Shown here: one piece after another, positions 10,361-18,845 of the stretch
How the letters are laid out: each line of letters opens with the position of its first letter
Numbering within the stretch: the first letter of the stretch is position 1
Assembly (NCBI GenBank): GCA_005281725.1
Contig: SSBO01000009.1
Location: 450,624-469,715, forward strand
Source: Wuchereria bancrofti
Lineage: Eukaryota > Nematoda > Chromadorea > Rhabditida > Onchocercidae
Length of the DNA stretch: 19,092 nucleotides
Direction: 5' to 3'
Notes under the pieces: generated by a model
What the model was told of the DNA's origin: nothing
The model's database searches: none
Seen by the model: the letters and a program-made list of their open reading frames with translations, nothing else
Translations under genes and position numbers: made by a program

Positions 10361-11732
10361 TTCCTACAGTTAGTTAAAACAACAAAGAAAAGCAAATAGC
10401 GCAATCACAGTGTTTGAAATTTTTATATCAATTAGGGTTTAAAAAAATATTCAATGCATCAAATTCTTATATTTTGCATTGTTTTTAACAAAACGTCAAG
10501 GTCAAAATTTGCAATAGTTAATATTAAACAATTTTAGCATTCACAATTGCAGCATGCAAAAAAATAAATTATAGAAATTGGAATAAGTAAAGTGATTAAA
10601 TTGAAAAGATTAGGAGGACAAATGAAATACATGTCACGCTATGATTTCTTGACAGGTGTTGTCGTCGATTTTCTATAACTGTGACAAAATTTGACTGTTC
10701 TTTCTGTTTCTTTGATTGTAGACACCGCAAACCTGGGTAATTAAACCTTTATTTAACATAAAAACAAATGAACATAATAATAGCGCATTATACATATCGC
10801 ATGGATGCAATACAGTTATAAAACGCTAAACATTACAAGAGAGCTGAAACCCCAACCACACTATAAATGGACGATTGTAAAGCAATGATTAATTGTAATT
10901 AAGAGATGGTGTTGGATAAATGTGAATTTGGGAATAAAGGAAATTTGTTTAAGGATAGATATTTCTTTGTTACAATATCTATTACATGCATTTAATTCTC
11001 ACATATCTCATACAGTATAATGTGTGTAAAGCGAGGTTAATTTATGAACAAAGAGATGATTCATTTACAGCTTCTCCTCGCTTCCTAACGACAGGTGTAT
11101 TTAATATCATTTCAGCAAAGAAAAAAGTAATATGCTAAAAAAACTTTTGCGACATGTGTTGACATAATTGATCAAAGTAAAATGGTTTTAAGAATATTTC
11201 AGTCAACATAAATAGTTAGATATGCGTTGTATGTGCCTCCTCAAATCTCTTGTTGAATACTTTGTTGATAGCTGATTAAATATTAAGTCACTGATTGATA
11301 TGAATTTGACGATTTGTTGCAAATCGCATAATTATATAACTTCATGAAATGATATGTTGTGATTAAGAAGATTCTTTTCCAAAAATTTACTTCCATTTTA
11401 TTTATGCAATAATTGAGTAAAGAATACATATGAATAATTTTATTTCATTAGTAATTTAACAACAGCGATACTTATTTGCAAATTCTTCGTGCATAGAATG
11501 CAAAGTTACTTGCAAATGATATCAATGGATGAAGTTTATGTTGAGAAATGCATTGTAGGAATAACACAAAAGTAAAGAAAATGACCCTAATATGCACATA
11601 AAATCAAAAATACCAATAATAAATTATCAATAAAGAAAAGGAATAAGTGACAAGAATTTGACCAATAGAAAATATAAGTAATCAACAACAGAAATAACAG
11701 AGGATCTTGCTTCTGTTTAAAGTGCGCAAGCT

Positions 11733-12744
11733 TTAATGATTCTCTATGTGAAATTTCAAGTTGCGTTTAGTCCAAAAATCTTTACTGCATACAGTACAGT
11801 GGTAGATAGTTCTATTCATGCCATGAGTTAGCATGTGAGTTTGCAAACTGTGTTTCTTTGTGTAACTTTTTCCGCATATCGAACAACTGTACGGCTTTTC
11901 ACCGGTATGAGTCATCATATGTCTTTTCATATTACCGGACTGAATGAAATTCTGTTTGCATATCTGACAACTGTACGGCTTTTCACCGGTATGAGTCATC
12001 ATATGTTTCTTCATATTACCGGAGTGAGTGAAATTCTTTTTGCATATCCGACAACTGTACGGCTTTTCACCGGTATGAATCATCATATGTCTTTTCATAT
12101 TCGAAAACTTACTGAAGCTCTTTTTGCATATCGAACAACTGTACGGCTTCTCACCTGTATGAGTCATCACATGTGTTTTCATATTTGTTACTTCCTTCTG
12201 ACATATATCACAGCGCCGTTTCTTCCCTGTGCTTTCTTCTTGCTTTGATAGTTCCATTACTTCCATTGGTGTTTCGATTGCAACGACGCGTTCAAGCAGT
12301 TTAATTCGTTCATCACTCACTCTCTCCACTGATAAGCTTTGCGACCTATCCTCGTCCTCTTTCACTTTTGGAGCTGATAAATCCAGAGGTTTTGTTTGAA
12401 GCACTTGCAATCCAATTTCTTCCTCATCTTCTCTTCCCATTGATAAGCCTTGTGATCCATCTCCTTTCTCTTTCACTTTCGATATTGATAAATCCAGAGG
12501 TTTTGTCTGATCCGTTTGCGCTACCTTAAATAATATGAAATTATCAATCTCACACTATGTAAAATTTTAAATCTTCAAGGTATTGTAACGATATGTTGTT
12601 TTTAAGTGGACTTACGGTAGTTTGAATATTGCTCAATTGGAAAAAGAGGAAGAAATAGATGAAATGCATGTCAATGAGAATGATTTCTTGCCAATTCTGA
12701 AAAACACTCAAATTTACTGGACAATTGCTCATAAGAAATAACAT
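11733..12744 (-). CDS. C2H2 zinc-finger protein with two CtBP-type PLDLS motifs, six-finger copy
   Basis: Two exons: 12744-12616 (ATG, 43 codons) and 12524-11733, joined over a 91-bp intron with donor gtaagt and acceptor 'tttaag'; phase 0; 306 residues. Residues 52-56 and 89-93 are PLDLS, the canonical motif for binding the corepressor CtBP (family knowledge), within a repeated 37-residue acidic unit. C2H2 fingers begin near residues 148, 173, 201, 229, 257 and 286. Finger 1 is short (nine residues between Cys and His pairs); fingers 2-6 are regular, mostly with TGEKP linkers, and the protein ends on the last histidine. The likely role is a nuclear sequence-specific repressor (inference). Exon 1 encodes a hydrophobic stretch (IILIDMHFIYFFLFF) odd for such a protein, so the start is uncertain. 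It lies in the left arm and points away from the retroelement. Confidence 0.8.
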
Positions 12745-13466
12745 CGCTGCTGTTTAACAAATGACAAATAGTTTATTTACAAATCTATCATTGAGTTCCA
12801 AAATCTTTCTCATTACTTGAAACTTTGGAAAAAGATAACATTCTCTGTCGAAATAAATGAAACACAACTTACTAAATGAAATTTGTTGAAAAGAATTTGA
12901 CAGAGACCACACGATCACTTCTGTTAGATATTGTTGGAGAATTGTATGTATCGATGCTCATTCAGATGGGGTGGCAAACTATGTGTGTTGATGATAATCA
13001 CGTATAACAAGTTATAGTAATAACAATAGAATATGAAATATTACTTACAATGATATGATAATAGCAGTCACTGTTTAATCCTTTGAATAATTTCTTTTCA
13101 GCTGCTATATTACATTGTTGAAAATAATTTTATGTGAAGCAATTGTGACATTTTTTGTACAAATTTTATTTCATTTTGCTTCAGTTTTTTTTTTCCACAT
13201 TTTTAAGTTGTTGTTTGCAATATTAGTCAGAGAGAAAAACTACATAGCTGACAAGAAATATATTTTGAACATTTGGATAGCATAAAATTGTGATTTTTGC
13301 GTTGCTACTTCCCTGAATGATTTTCAATTCGTTGTAAATTACGATTAACCAAATTTAATATCAATATAACATTTCGCTTAAATTTTTCGATAAAGCAAAT
13401 GTGAAAATTTAAAAATGGAATCCAAACGAAATATTTGATGAAATCATTTAACATATGCAATTCAGC
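12745..13466. promoter_or_regulatory. Left upstream flank of the zinc-finger gene, between gene and LTR-like segment
   Basis: About 720 bp separate the minus-strand start codon from the start of the LTR-like segment; the same segment is mirrored at 16467-17191. No clear TATA box or named factor site stands out. It must hold the gene's promoter or 5' exon if the gene is active. In the left copy a TAA lies in frame 15 bases before the ATG, where the right copy has CAA. Confidence 0.35.
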
Positions 13467-14036
13467 TGTTGTCACGAATTATCATTTCGAGAAACTCTTA
13501 TCAAAATAATAAAATAAATTTAAAGAAAAACGAATAAATTATTTTTCAGATTTTAAACAATCTTACGATATCACAAATCATTAAAAACAAATAAATCATT
13601 GTAAACAATTTCTTATTTTATCTTATAATGTTATAAATCATTGTAGAACTTTGATTTCTTATTTGCTTTAGATTTCTATACTTATCATTAATCTTTTACT
13701 TTAACTTCACCGTAATATCTTATTATATCCACGCCCAATTCTCTACATATATAAATGCAATCTTAATAAACAAGATTATTATTCAATGTCGACTACAATT
13801 ATCATCTAAACTCCAACTTCAAGTTCCTTTCCTCCGCCTTTTAAATCTTTTTATTACTGCTCGAATTATTGATATTACGTTTTATAAGAATAAACTTGGA
13901 GTAATTTTTCTGTGGTATTAAAAAATAATACCGTATCTAACGCCTACTACTTCTAACGTAACGCACGGAATAAAACGGTCAAGGTAAGCCTTTCCAAATA
14001 TAATATTTCACAAATTAACGACAACCTTTCACGACA
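13467..14036 (+). mobile_element. LTR-like segment, left copy (inverted relative to the right copy)
   Basis: A 570-bp segment beginning TGTTGTCACG and ending CACGACA (TG...CA rule). It includes a TATA-like tatataaat (13748-13756), AATAAA at 13765 and 13969, and a consensus splice donor aag|gtaagc at 13983/13984. The boundaries are inferred: the 3' edge is fixed by the primer binding site beside the right copy, the 5' edge only by the TGT. By position sums it has no indel against 15897-16466, and I saw no substitution by eye. Here it is followed by reversed pol sequence instead of a primer binding site. Confidence 0.45.
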
Positions 14037-14038
14037 AA

Positions 14039-14329
14039 TTATTTTTGTTCTTCTTTCCATAATTTCCAAAAGACATCTAATGTATTAAGAGTACTAGTCA
14101 AATATTTAATTAGTTTATCTTTAGTTTTTAAGGTGTAAGGAGTATACTCATCTTGATCGCTATCGTAATTAATTGGTATATCTAATGATGAAATAAATTC
14201 AATTCGACTTATGATTCTATAATCATCAAAACCTACATAAGTTAATGGACGGGTATTGAGTCTTCCTTCTATTTCAGTTATTAATGTTATTAGTAATAAA
14301 CTCTTCATTGAAAAACTGGATTTATCCAT
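14039..14329 (-). pseudogene. BEL/Pao pol remnant, 3' end of integrase region only
   Basis: An open frame of 96 codons with LLLITLITEIEGRLNTRPLT, then DDYR, and TLDVFWKLWKEEQ, the conserved stretch near the C-terminus of Pao-type pol after the integrase core (family knowledge). Everything between the gag knuckle and this point (protease, reverse transcriptase, RNase H, catalytic integrase core) is missing, so an internal deletion of several kilobases is inferred. The frame stops at the edge of the left palindrome arm, where pol should continue; no polypurine tract or correctly oriented 3' LTR follows. Confidence 0.75.
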
Positions 14330-14384
14330 TGATTCAGTAGATGTTTGTAACCTTATTGCACTTCTGGTTCTTCTGGCAATAGGT

Positions 14385-14404
14385 TCTCCCGGCTCGTGGC
14401 ACCA
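14385..14404 (-). other. Primer-binding-site look-alike within gag coding sequence
   Basis: Minus strand tggtgccacgagccgggaga matches the primer binding site at 15870-15887 in 16 of its 18 bases, with a similar aattatttttt run before it. It is nevertheless in a readable gag frame (KLFFGATSRENLLPEE), so it is probably coding rather than a second element start. Confidence 0.5.
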
Positions 14405-14698
14405 AAAAATAATTTTGCCTCTTTGGATCGAGTCGTGAATGTCGAGTTATAAAGAGAAGTTGAACATTCGTTTTTCTTCGAAGGTGCGATTATTCCTTGC
14501 TCTTCATTTCTTTGATATGTTATATTGTTCAAAGAAAGTGAATTTCCTTTATCGCATAAAGCTTATTATGTAAGGCTCTGCAATAAAAGCATTGTTTTTT
14601 GACTTTACAAATTTCTCCTTTATGATATCTCTAAGACACACAGTACATTTCTTTAGTACCTTAGGACGATTTAATCGAGCGTTAAGTGTGGTATATAT

Positions 14699-14738
14699 TG
14701 TGCGAGAGATCACTGTCATCCCAGTGATCTCTCGCACA
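14699..14738. repeat. Perfect 17-bp hairpin inside the gag remnant
   Basis: tgtgcgagagatcactg, loop tcatcc, then its exact reverse complement. It lies over the codons after CVFCARDHW, where the gag frame goes wrong. It looks like a local templated inverted insertion rather than an element of the family. Confidence 0.85.
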
Positions 14739-15869
14739 GAATACACATGGTCTTCTTTTCTTTGTTGTAGCTTTCGTGAAATTTTGATTGCCTTTTATTG
14801 TCGATAGTGCTGAAGTTCCTCCAGGATTACATTGTTGTTTTTGCCCGGGTTTGGTGATTGTAGATTTAATATTGAATTGAGTGGATAAACATTGACAGTT
14901 TCTTATCTGTTCATTTACATTAATTAAGTCTGTTAAAAAGTTTCTTAATTTTAGAACTGACCAAGGCATATCCTTCTTCTTTCGTTTATATATTTTGTTT
15001 AATATCCATGATGGTAATTTGCTCTCGATCAAAATTTCGATATTTGAATGCTCCAAGCTTTCTCCCAAAGCCTCTAACTGGCGTAACACTCGTTCTGTGT
15101 TTTCAATAGTTCTAATCCATTCTCTTTCATTTCTTTTAATGGAATGAGGTTCATTGTATAGTAATGTCGTTACCATTGAGTGATCGCCATATTTTTCATT
15201 GAGCAGTCGTCTCACAACTTCATAATTCTCCGGTGCTATGTCGTATCCTGATATTATTTCTAAGGTCTTTCCTTTGAGGCATGAGTACAAATAATTCAAT
15301 TTTTGGATTTCAGGAATTGTTTGTGAATGGACTGCTGCATTAAAACTGCTCCAGAATTGTCGGTCTCCATCGATCTCCATCGAAAGTAGGTAGCGACAAA
15401 TGAGGAAGGTTCACATTAAGATTCGAAGAAGGGATAATTTTTACCTCTTCTTTCGTCGATTTATTTGTCAACTCCTTTGAAAGTCTCATCAAATTTTGTT
15501 CAGCTTCGTCCTTATGCATCGTTAGCGTTATCATCGCTTCTTTTCCTTCATGCAGTAATTGGAATATTCCTTGGTTGCCTTCTGTAACTGCTTTATATTT
15601 TTCTTCGTCTTCTCTTCTTTTCATTGTGACGATTTGTTGAGTGCATGTGAACCATTTATCATTAATAGATTCGAGTATAGTGACGCATAATTGAACTCTT
15701 TGGAGTTATCTTCGAGTAATCTTTTTCTTATTTTATAGAAATCTTCCTTTTCTACGAGCGTCATATTCGGTTCAGGGGGCTTAATCTCCATTAAGTTTAT
15801 TTCTTTAAGAAGATTGACTAACCTTTCTTTTGCCGGTTGGATGTTTGCAATAATGTTGCTAGACATGAT

Positions 15870-15887
15870 TCCCGGCTCGTAGTACCA
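15870..15887 (-). other. Primer binding site of the BEL/Pao element
   Basis: Minus strand tggtactacgagccggga; the plus strand reads as a tRNA 3' end (gattcccggctcgtagtacca) with T-arm-like GATTCCCGG and terminal CCA. It sits between the LTR-like segment and the gag start codon at 15866. Which tRNA it matches cannot be told here. The inverted-repeat arm stops within its first two bases. Confidence 0.65.
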
Positions 15888-15896
15888 AAAATAATT

Positions 15897-16466
15897 TGTC
15901 GTGAAAGGTTGTCGTTAATTTGTGAAATATTATATTTGGAAAGGCTTACCTTGACCGTTTTATTCCGTGCGTTACGTTAGAAGTAGTAGGCGTTAGATAC
16001 GGTATTATTTTTTAATACCACAGAAAAATTACTCCAAGTTTATTCTTATAAAACGTAATATCAATAATTCGAGCAGTAATAAAAAGATTTAAAAGGCGGA
16101 GGAAAGGAACTTGAAGTTGGAGTTTAGATGATAATTGTAGTCGACATTGAATAATAATCTTGTTTATTAAGATTGCATTTATATATGTAGAGAATTGGGC
16201 GTGGATATAATAAGATATTACGGTGAAGTTAAAGTAAAAGATTAATGATAAGTATAGAAATCTAAAGCAAATAAGAAATCAAAGTTCTACAATGATTTAT
16301 AACATTATAAGATAAAATAAGAAATTGTTTACAATGATTTATTTGTTTTTAATGATTTGTGATATCGTAAGATTGTTTAAAATCTGAAAAATAATTTATT
16401 CGTTTTTCTTTAAATTTATTTTATTATTTTGATAAGAGTTTCTCGAAATGATAATTCGTGACAACA
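15897..16466 (-). mobile_element. LTR-like segment, right copy: 5' LTR of the BEL/Pao remnant
   Basis: On the minus strand this segment runs TGTTGTCACG to CACGACA. After nine bases comes the primer binding site and then gag, the normal order for a 5' LTR. A TATA-like box (16177-16185), AATAAA (16163-16168) and a splice donor near the 3' end are mirrored from the left copy. A transcript started here would run leftward into gag, while the zinc-finger gene runs rightward, so the two are divergent. Confidence 0.5.
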
Positions 16467-17191
16467 GCTGAATTGCATATGTTAAATGATTTCATCAAAT
16501 ATTTCGTTTGGATTCCATTTTTAAATTTTCACATTTGCTTTATCGAAAAATTTAAGCGAAATGTTATATTGATATTAAATTTGGTTAANAATCGTAATTT
16601 ACAACGAATTGAAAATCATTCAGGGAAGTAGCAACGCAAAAATCACAATTTTATGCTATCCAAATGTTCAAAATATATTTCTTGTCAGCTATGTAGTTTT
16701 TCTCTCTGACTAATATTGCAAACAACAACTTAAAAATGTGGAAAAAAAAAACTGAAGCAAAATGAAATAAAATTTGTACAAAAAATGTCACAATTGCTTC
16801 ACATAAAATTATTTTCAACAATGTAATATAGCAGCTGAAAAGAAATTATTCAAAGGATTAAACAGTGACTGCTATTATCATATCATTGTAAGTAATATTT
16901 CATATTCTATTGTTATTACTATAACTTGTTATACGTGATTATCATCAACACACATAGTTTGCCACCCCATCTGAATGAGCATCGATACATACAATTCTCC
17001 AACAATATCTAACAGAAGTGATCGTGTGGTCTCTGTCAAATTCTTTTCAACAAATTTCATTTAGTAAGTTGTGTTTCATTTATTTCGACAGAGAATGTTA
17101 TCTTTTTCCAAAGTTTCAAGTAATGAGAAAGATTTTGGAACTCAATGATAGATTTGTAAATAAACTATTTGTCATTTGTCAAACAGCAGCG
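16467..17191. promoter_or_regulatory. Right upstream flank of the zinc-finger gene
   Basis: Mirror of 12745-13466. It differs mainly by a three-base insertion beside N16589. The reading frame is open from about 17018 into exon 1, but its earliest ATG is 17123 and it is closed in the other copy, so I treat it as untranslated. No specific promoter element is identified. Confidence 0.35.
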
Positions 17192-18172
17192 ATGTTATTT
17201 CTTACGAGCAATCGTCCAGTAAATTTGAATGTTTTTCAGAATTGGCAAGAAATTATTCTCATTGACATGTATTTCATCTATTTCTGCCTCTTTTTCCAAT
17301 TGAGCAATATTCAAACTACCGTAAGTCCACTTAAAAACAACATATCGTTACAATAGATTTAAAATTTTACATAGATTGATAATTTCATATCATTTAAGGC
17401 AGCGCAAACGGATCAAACAGAACCGTTGGATTTATCAATATCGAAAGTGAAAGAGAAAGGAGATGGATCACAAGGCTTATCAATGGGAAGAGAAGATGAG
17501 GAAGAAATTGGATTGCAAGTGCTTCAAACAAAACCTCTGGATTTATCAGCTCCAAAAGTGAAAGAGGACGAGGATAGGTCGCAAAGCTTATCAGTGGAGA
17601 GAGTGAGTGATGAACGAATTAAACTGCTTGAACGCGTCGTTGCAATCGAAACACCAATGGAAGTAATGGAACTATCAAAGCAAGAAGAAAGCACAGGGAA
17701 GAAACGGCGCTGTGATATATGTCAGAAGGAAGTAACAAATATGAAAACACATGTGATGACTCATACAGGTGAGAAGCCGTACAGTTGTTCGATATGCAAA
17801 AAGAGCTTCAGTAAGTTTTCGAATATGAAAAGACATATGATGATTCATACCGGTGAAAAGCCGTACAGTTGTCGGATATGCAAAAAGAATTTCACTCACT
17901 CCGGTAATGTGAAGAAACATATGATGACTCATACCGGTGAAAAGCCGTACAGTTGTCAGATATGCAAAAAGAATTTCACTCAGTCCGGAGATATGAAAAG
18001 ACATATGATGACTCATAACGGTGAAAAGCCGTACAGTTGTTCGATATGCGGAAAAAGTTACACAAAGAAACACAGTTTGCAAACTCACATGCTAACTCAT
18101 GGCATGAATAGAACTATCTACCACTGTACTGTATGCGCAGTATTTTATGCTCATTATATAGAACCAGTGTGA
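17192..18172 (+). CDS. C2H2 zinc-finger protein, inverted duplicate with truncated sixth finger
   Basis: Mirror paralogue of the gene at 11733-12744: exon 1 17192-17320, intron 17321-17398, exon 2 17399-18172; 300 residues. PLDLS motifs lie at residues 52-56 and 89-93. Fingers 1-5 are complete. Finger 6 keeps only its two cysteines (CTVC) and then reads AVFYAHYIEPV to a stop, because the inverted repeat ends there and unrelated sequence follows. Other changes from the left copy include QTE for QTK before the first PLDLS, CKKNFTQSGD for CKQNFIQSGN in finger 4, and NGEKP for TGEKP in the following linker. The intron is 13 bases shorter. An upstream ATG at 17123 is open in frame here, but the left copy has a stop there, so 17192 is the shared start. 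It may be functional with altered DNA specificity, or on the way to becoming a pseudogene. Confidence 0.75.
17414..17635 (+). repeat. Two 111-bp tandem coding units carrying PLDLS
   Basis: Units 17414-17524 and 17525-17635 each start QT(E/K)PLDLS and continue with KVKE-x-D/G and SLS-like segments. Both copies of the gene share this structure, so the internal duplication predates the palindrome. PLDLS lies at 17423-17437 and 17534-17548; the left copies lie at 12486-12500 and 12375-12389. Confidence 0.75.
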
Positions 18173-18606
18173 AACTTTAGATTATTTATGTCTGAAATGT
18201 TGCTATGAACTTTTCTTTTTATTCAGTTAACATGTTTCGATGTATAAATTATTATTTCAATTTTTATAGCTCAAAAAGAAAAAAAAAACTTCCTAAAATG
18301 GATTAAACAAGTTGAAAGGATTAAGTAAATGTGAATATGCTAAAGCAAAAATATTTTGAAAATATTCGTTTTATTATTTTAAATTTTGCGTTAATATTAT
18401 ACTTTAGATGGGCCAATTAAATGAAACCGCTCATTCGCGTCAATTCGACTCTTTTCCGCTTCATCAATCACCGAAGGTAATTTTCTGACCATTTCTACTT
18501 TTATCGAAGCTAAGACGCAAAAGTAATAAATCGTTGTTGCAAACCTTAAAAATTATATACTTGTTGCTAAGCAAATTTCCTCGCTACAAAGGCTTTTTTT
18601 CTTCTC

Positions 18607-18646
<40 letters not shown>

Positions 18647-18845
18647 ATCAATCGATCGATCAATCAATCAATCGATAGACGACAAAAGTCATCCAACTGA
18701 TACAATATTGCCAATAATATACGAATGCCTCACAAACAGAATTATGTATCCTTCGTTTATCGTATTTGCATAATTTGACTCTGACCATCCTCTCTTGTCA
18801 TTTAAGAGGATTTAATTAGTGTTTTTCTTTTATCTAACCTTACAC
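18173..18845. other. Gene-free region right of the palindrome
   Basis: No credible gene. After 18136 the sequence no longer matches the left side. It holds a CAAT/CGAT microsatellite and the right copy of the diverged direct repeat (about 18574-18798). The bases after the stop at 18172 would be the 3' UTR of the truncated zinc-finger gene; no canonical AATAAA lies close to that stop. Confidence 0.45.
18607..18675 (+). repeat. Tetranucleotide microsatellite (ATCA)n with CGAT variants
   Basis: About 17 tandem units of tcaa/atca, changing to atcg in the second half. Translations as INQS/IDRS repeats are artefacts. Confidence 0.95.

Larger units (their letters stand above)
8563..11732. other. 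Gene-free intergenic region
   Basis: No ORF with recognisable protein features, no splice-linked exon series and no tRNA or rRNA is visible. Base composition from about 8990 is slightly less AT-biased than in the introns to the left. Identified content is limited to a diverged direct repeat (about 9196-9350), a perfect 20-bp duplication (9894-9933) and the left outer inverted repeat (10118-10360). The bases just before 11733 follow the stop of the minus-strand zinc-finger gene and would hold its 3' UTR. Confidence 0.5.
11787..14047 (+). repeat. Left arm of the large inverted duplication
   Basis: The 2261-bp segment is the reverse complement of 15886-18136. Positions add to 29933 from the centre outward, change to 29936 at the N-containing site in the right arm, and to 29923 after two small indels in the zinc-finger intron. 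The arm holds most of the zinc-finger gene, its upstream flank and the LTR-like segment. It ends outward inside the last finger codons and inward about two bases into the primer binding site. Confidence 0.93.
14350..15866 (-). pseudogene. BEL/Pao gag remnant (DUF1759-type plus zinc knuckle), frameshifted
   Basis: Starts at ATG 15866, directly after the primer binding site. The frames are 15866-15621, 15624-15340, about 15380-14682, then shifted pieces to about 14350. Visible parts, in order: a helical N-terminal region with MEIKPPEPN; LSLPTFDGD; FWSSFNAAVHSQ with IPEIQKLNYLYSCLKG and GYDIAPENY, the hallmark of the retrotransposon gag domain known as DUF1759; a CVFCARDHW motif; LNARLNRPKVLKK; and a zinc knuckle readable across frames as CFYCRALHN then ALC. 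At least four frame breaks prevent a product. The coding strand is minus, continuous with the 5' LTR-like segment at right. The sequence after about 14350 has stops and then jumps to the end of pol. Confidence 0.8.
15886..18136 (-). repeat. Right arm of the large inverted duplication
   Basis: The 2251-bp mirror copy of 11787-14047. The inner breakpoint falls at the first bases of the primer binding site; the outer one falls after the CTVC codons of finger 6. It contains the only ambiguous base in the window (16589), at a place where it is three bases longer than the left arm. Confidence 0.93.

Noticed and set aside
11835..12248. A 137-codon plus-strand ORF, mirrored at 17675-18088 on the minus strand
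   Set aside because: It is the antisense frame of the zinc-finger array; its repeated TTVRLFTGMSHHM pattern is just the reverse reading of the TGEKPYSC repeats.
14256..14807. Plus-strand ORFs of 60 and 71 codons in the spacer
   Set aside because: Antisense to the gag and pol remnants.
14036..15897. Ordinary BEL/Pao insertion with two LTRs
   Set aside because: The LTR-like segments are inverted, not direct, and the identical sequence continues far beyond into host gene DNA on both sides.
13467..16466. Autointegration (inversion) product of the element's own cDNA
   Set aside because: That would invert element sequence only; here host flank and a zinc-finger gene are duplicated too.
13467..16466. 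DIRS-like element with natural inverted terminal repeats
   Set aside because: Gag and pol fragments are BEL/Pao type, with a tRNA-type primer binding site next to the LTR; no tyrosine recombinase is seen.
18607..18675. Possible CRISPR-like regular repeat
   Set aside because: Four-base units without spacers; a microsatellite in a eukaryotic genome.
18534..18773. ORF with INQSINQS repeats
   Set aside because: Translation of the ATCA microsatellite.
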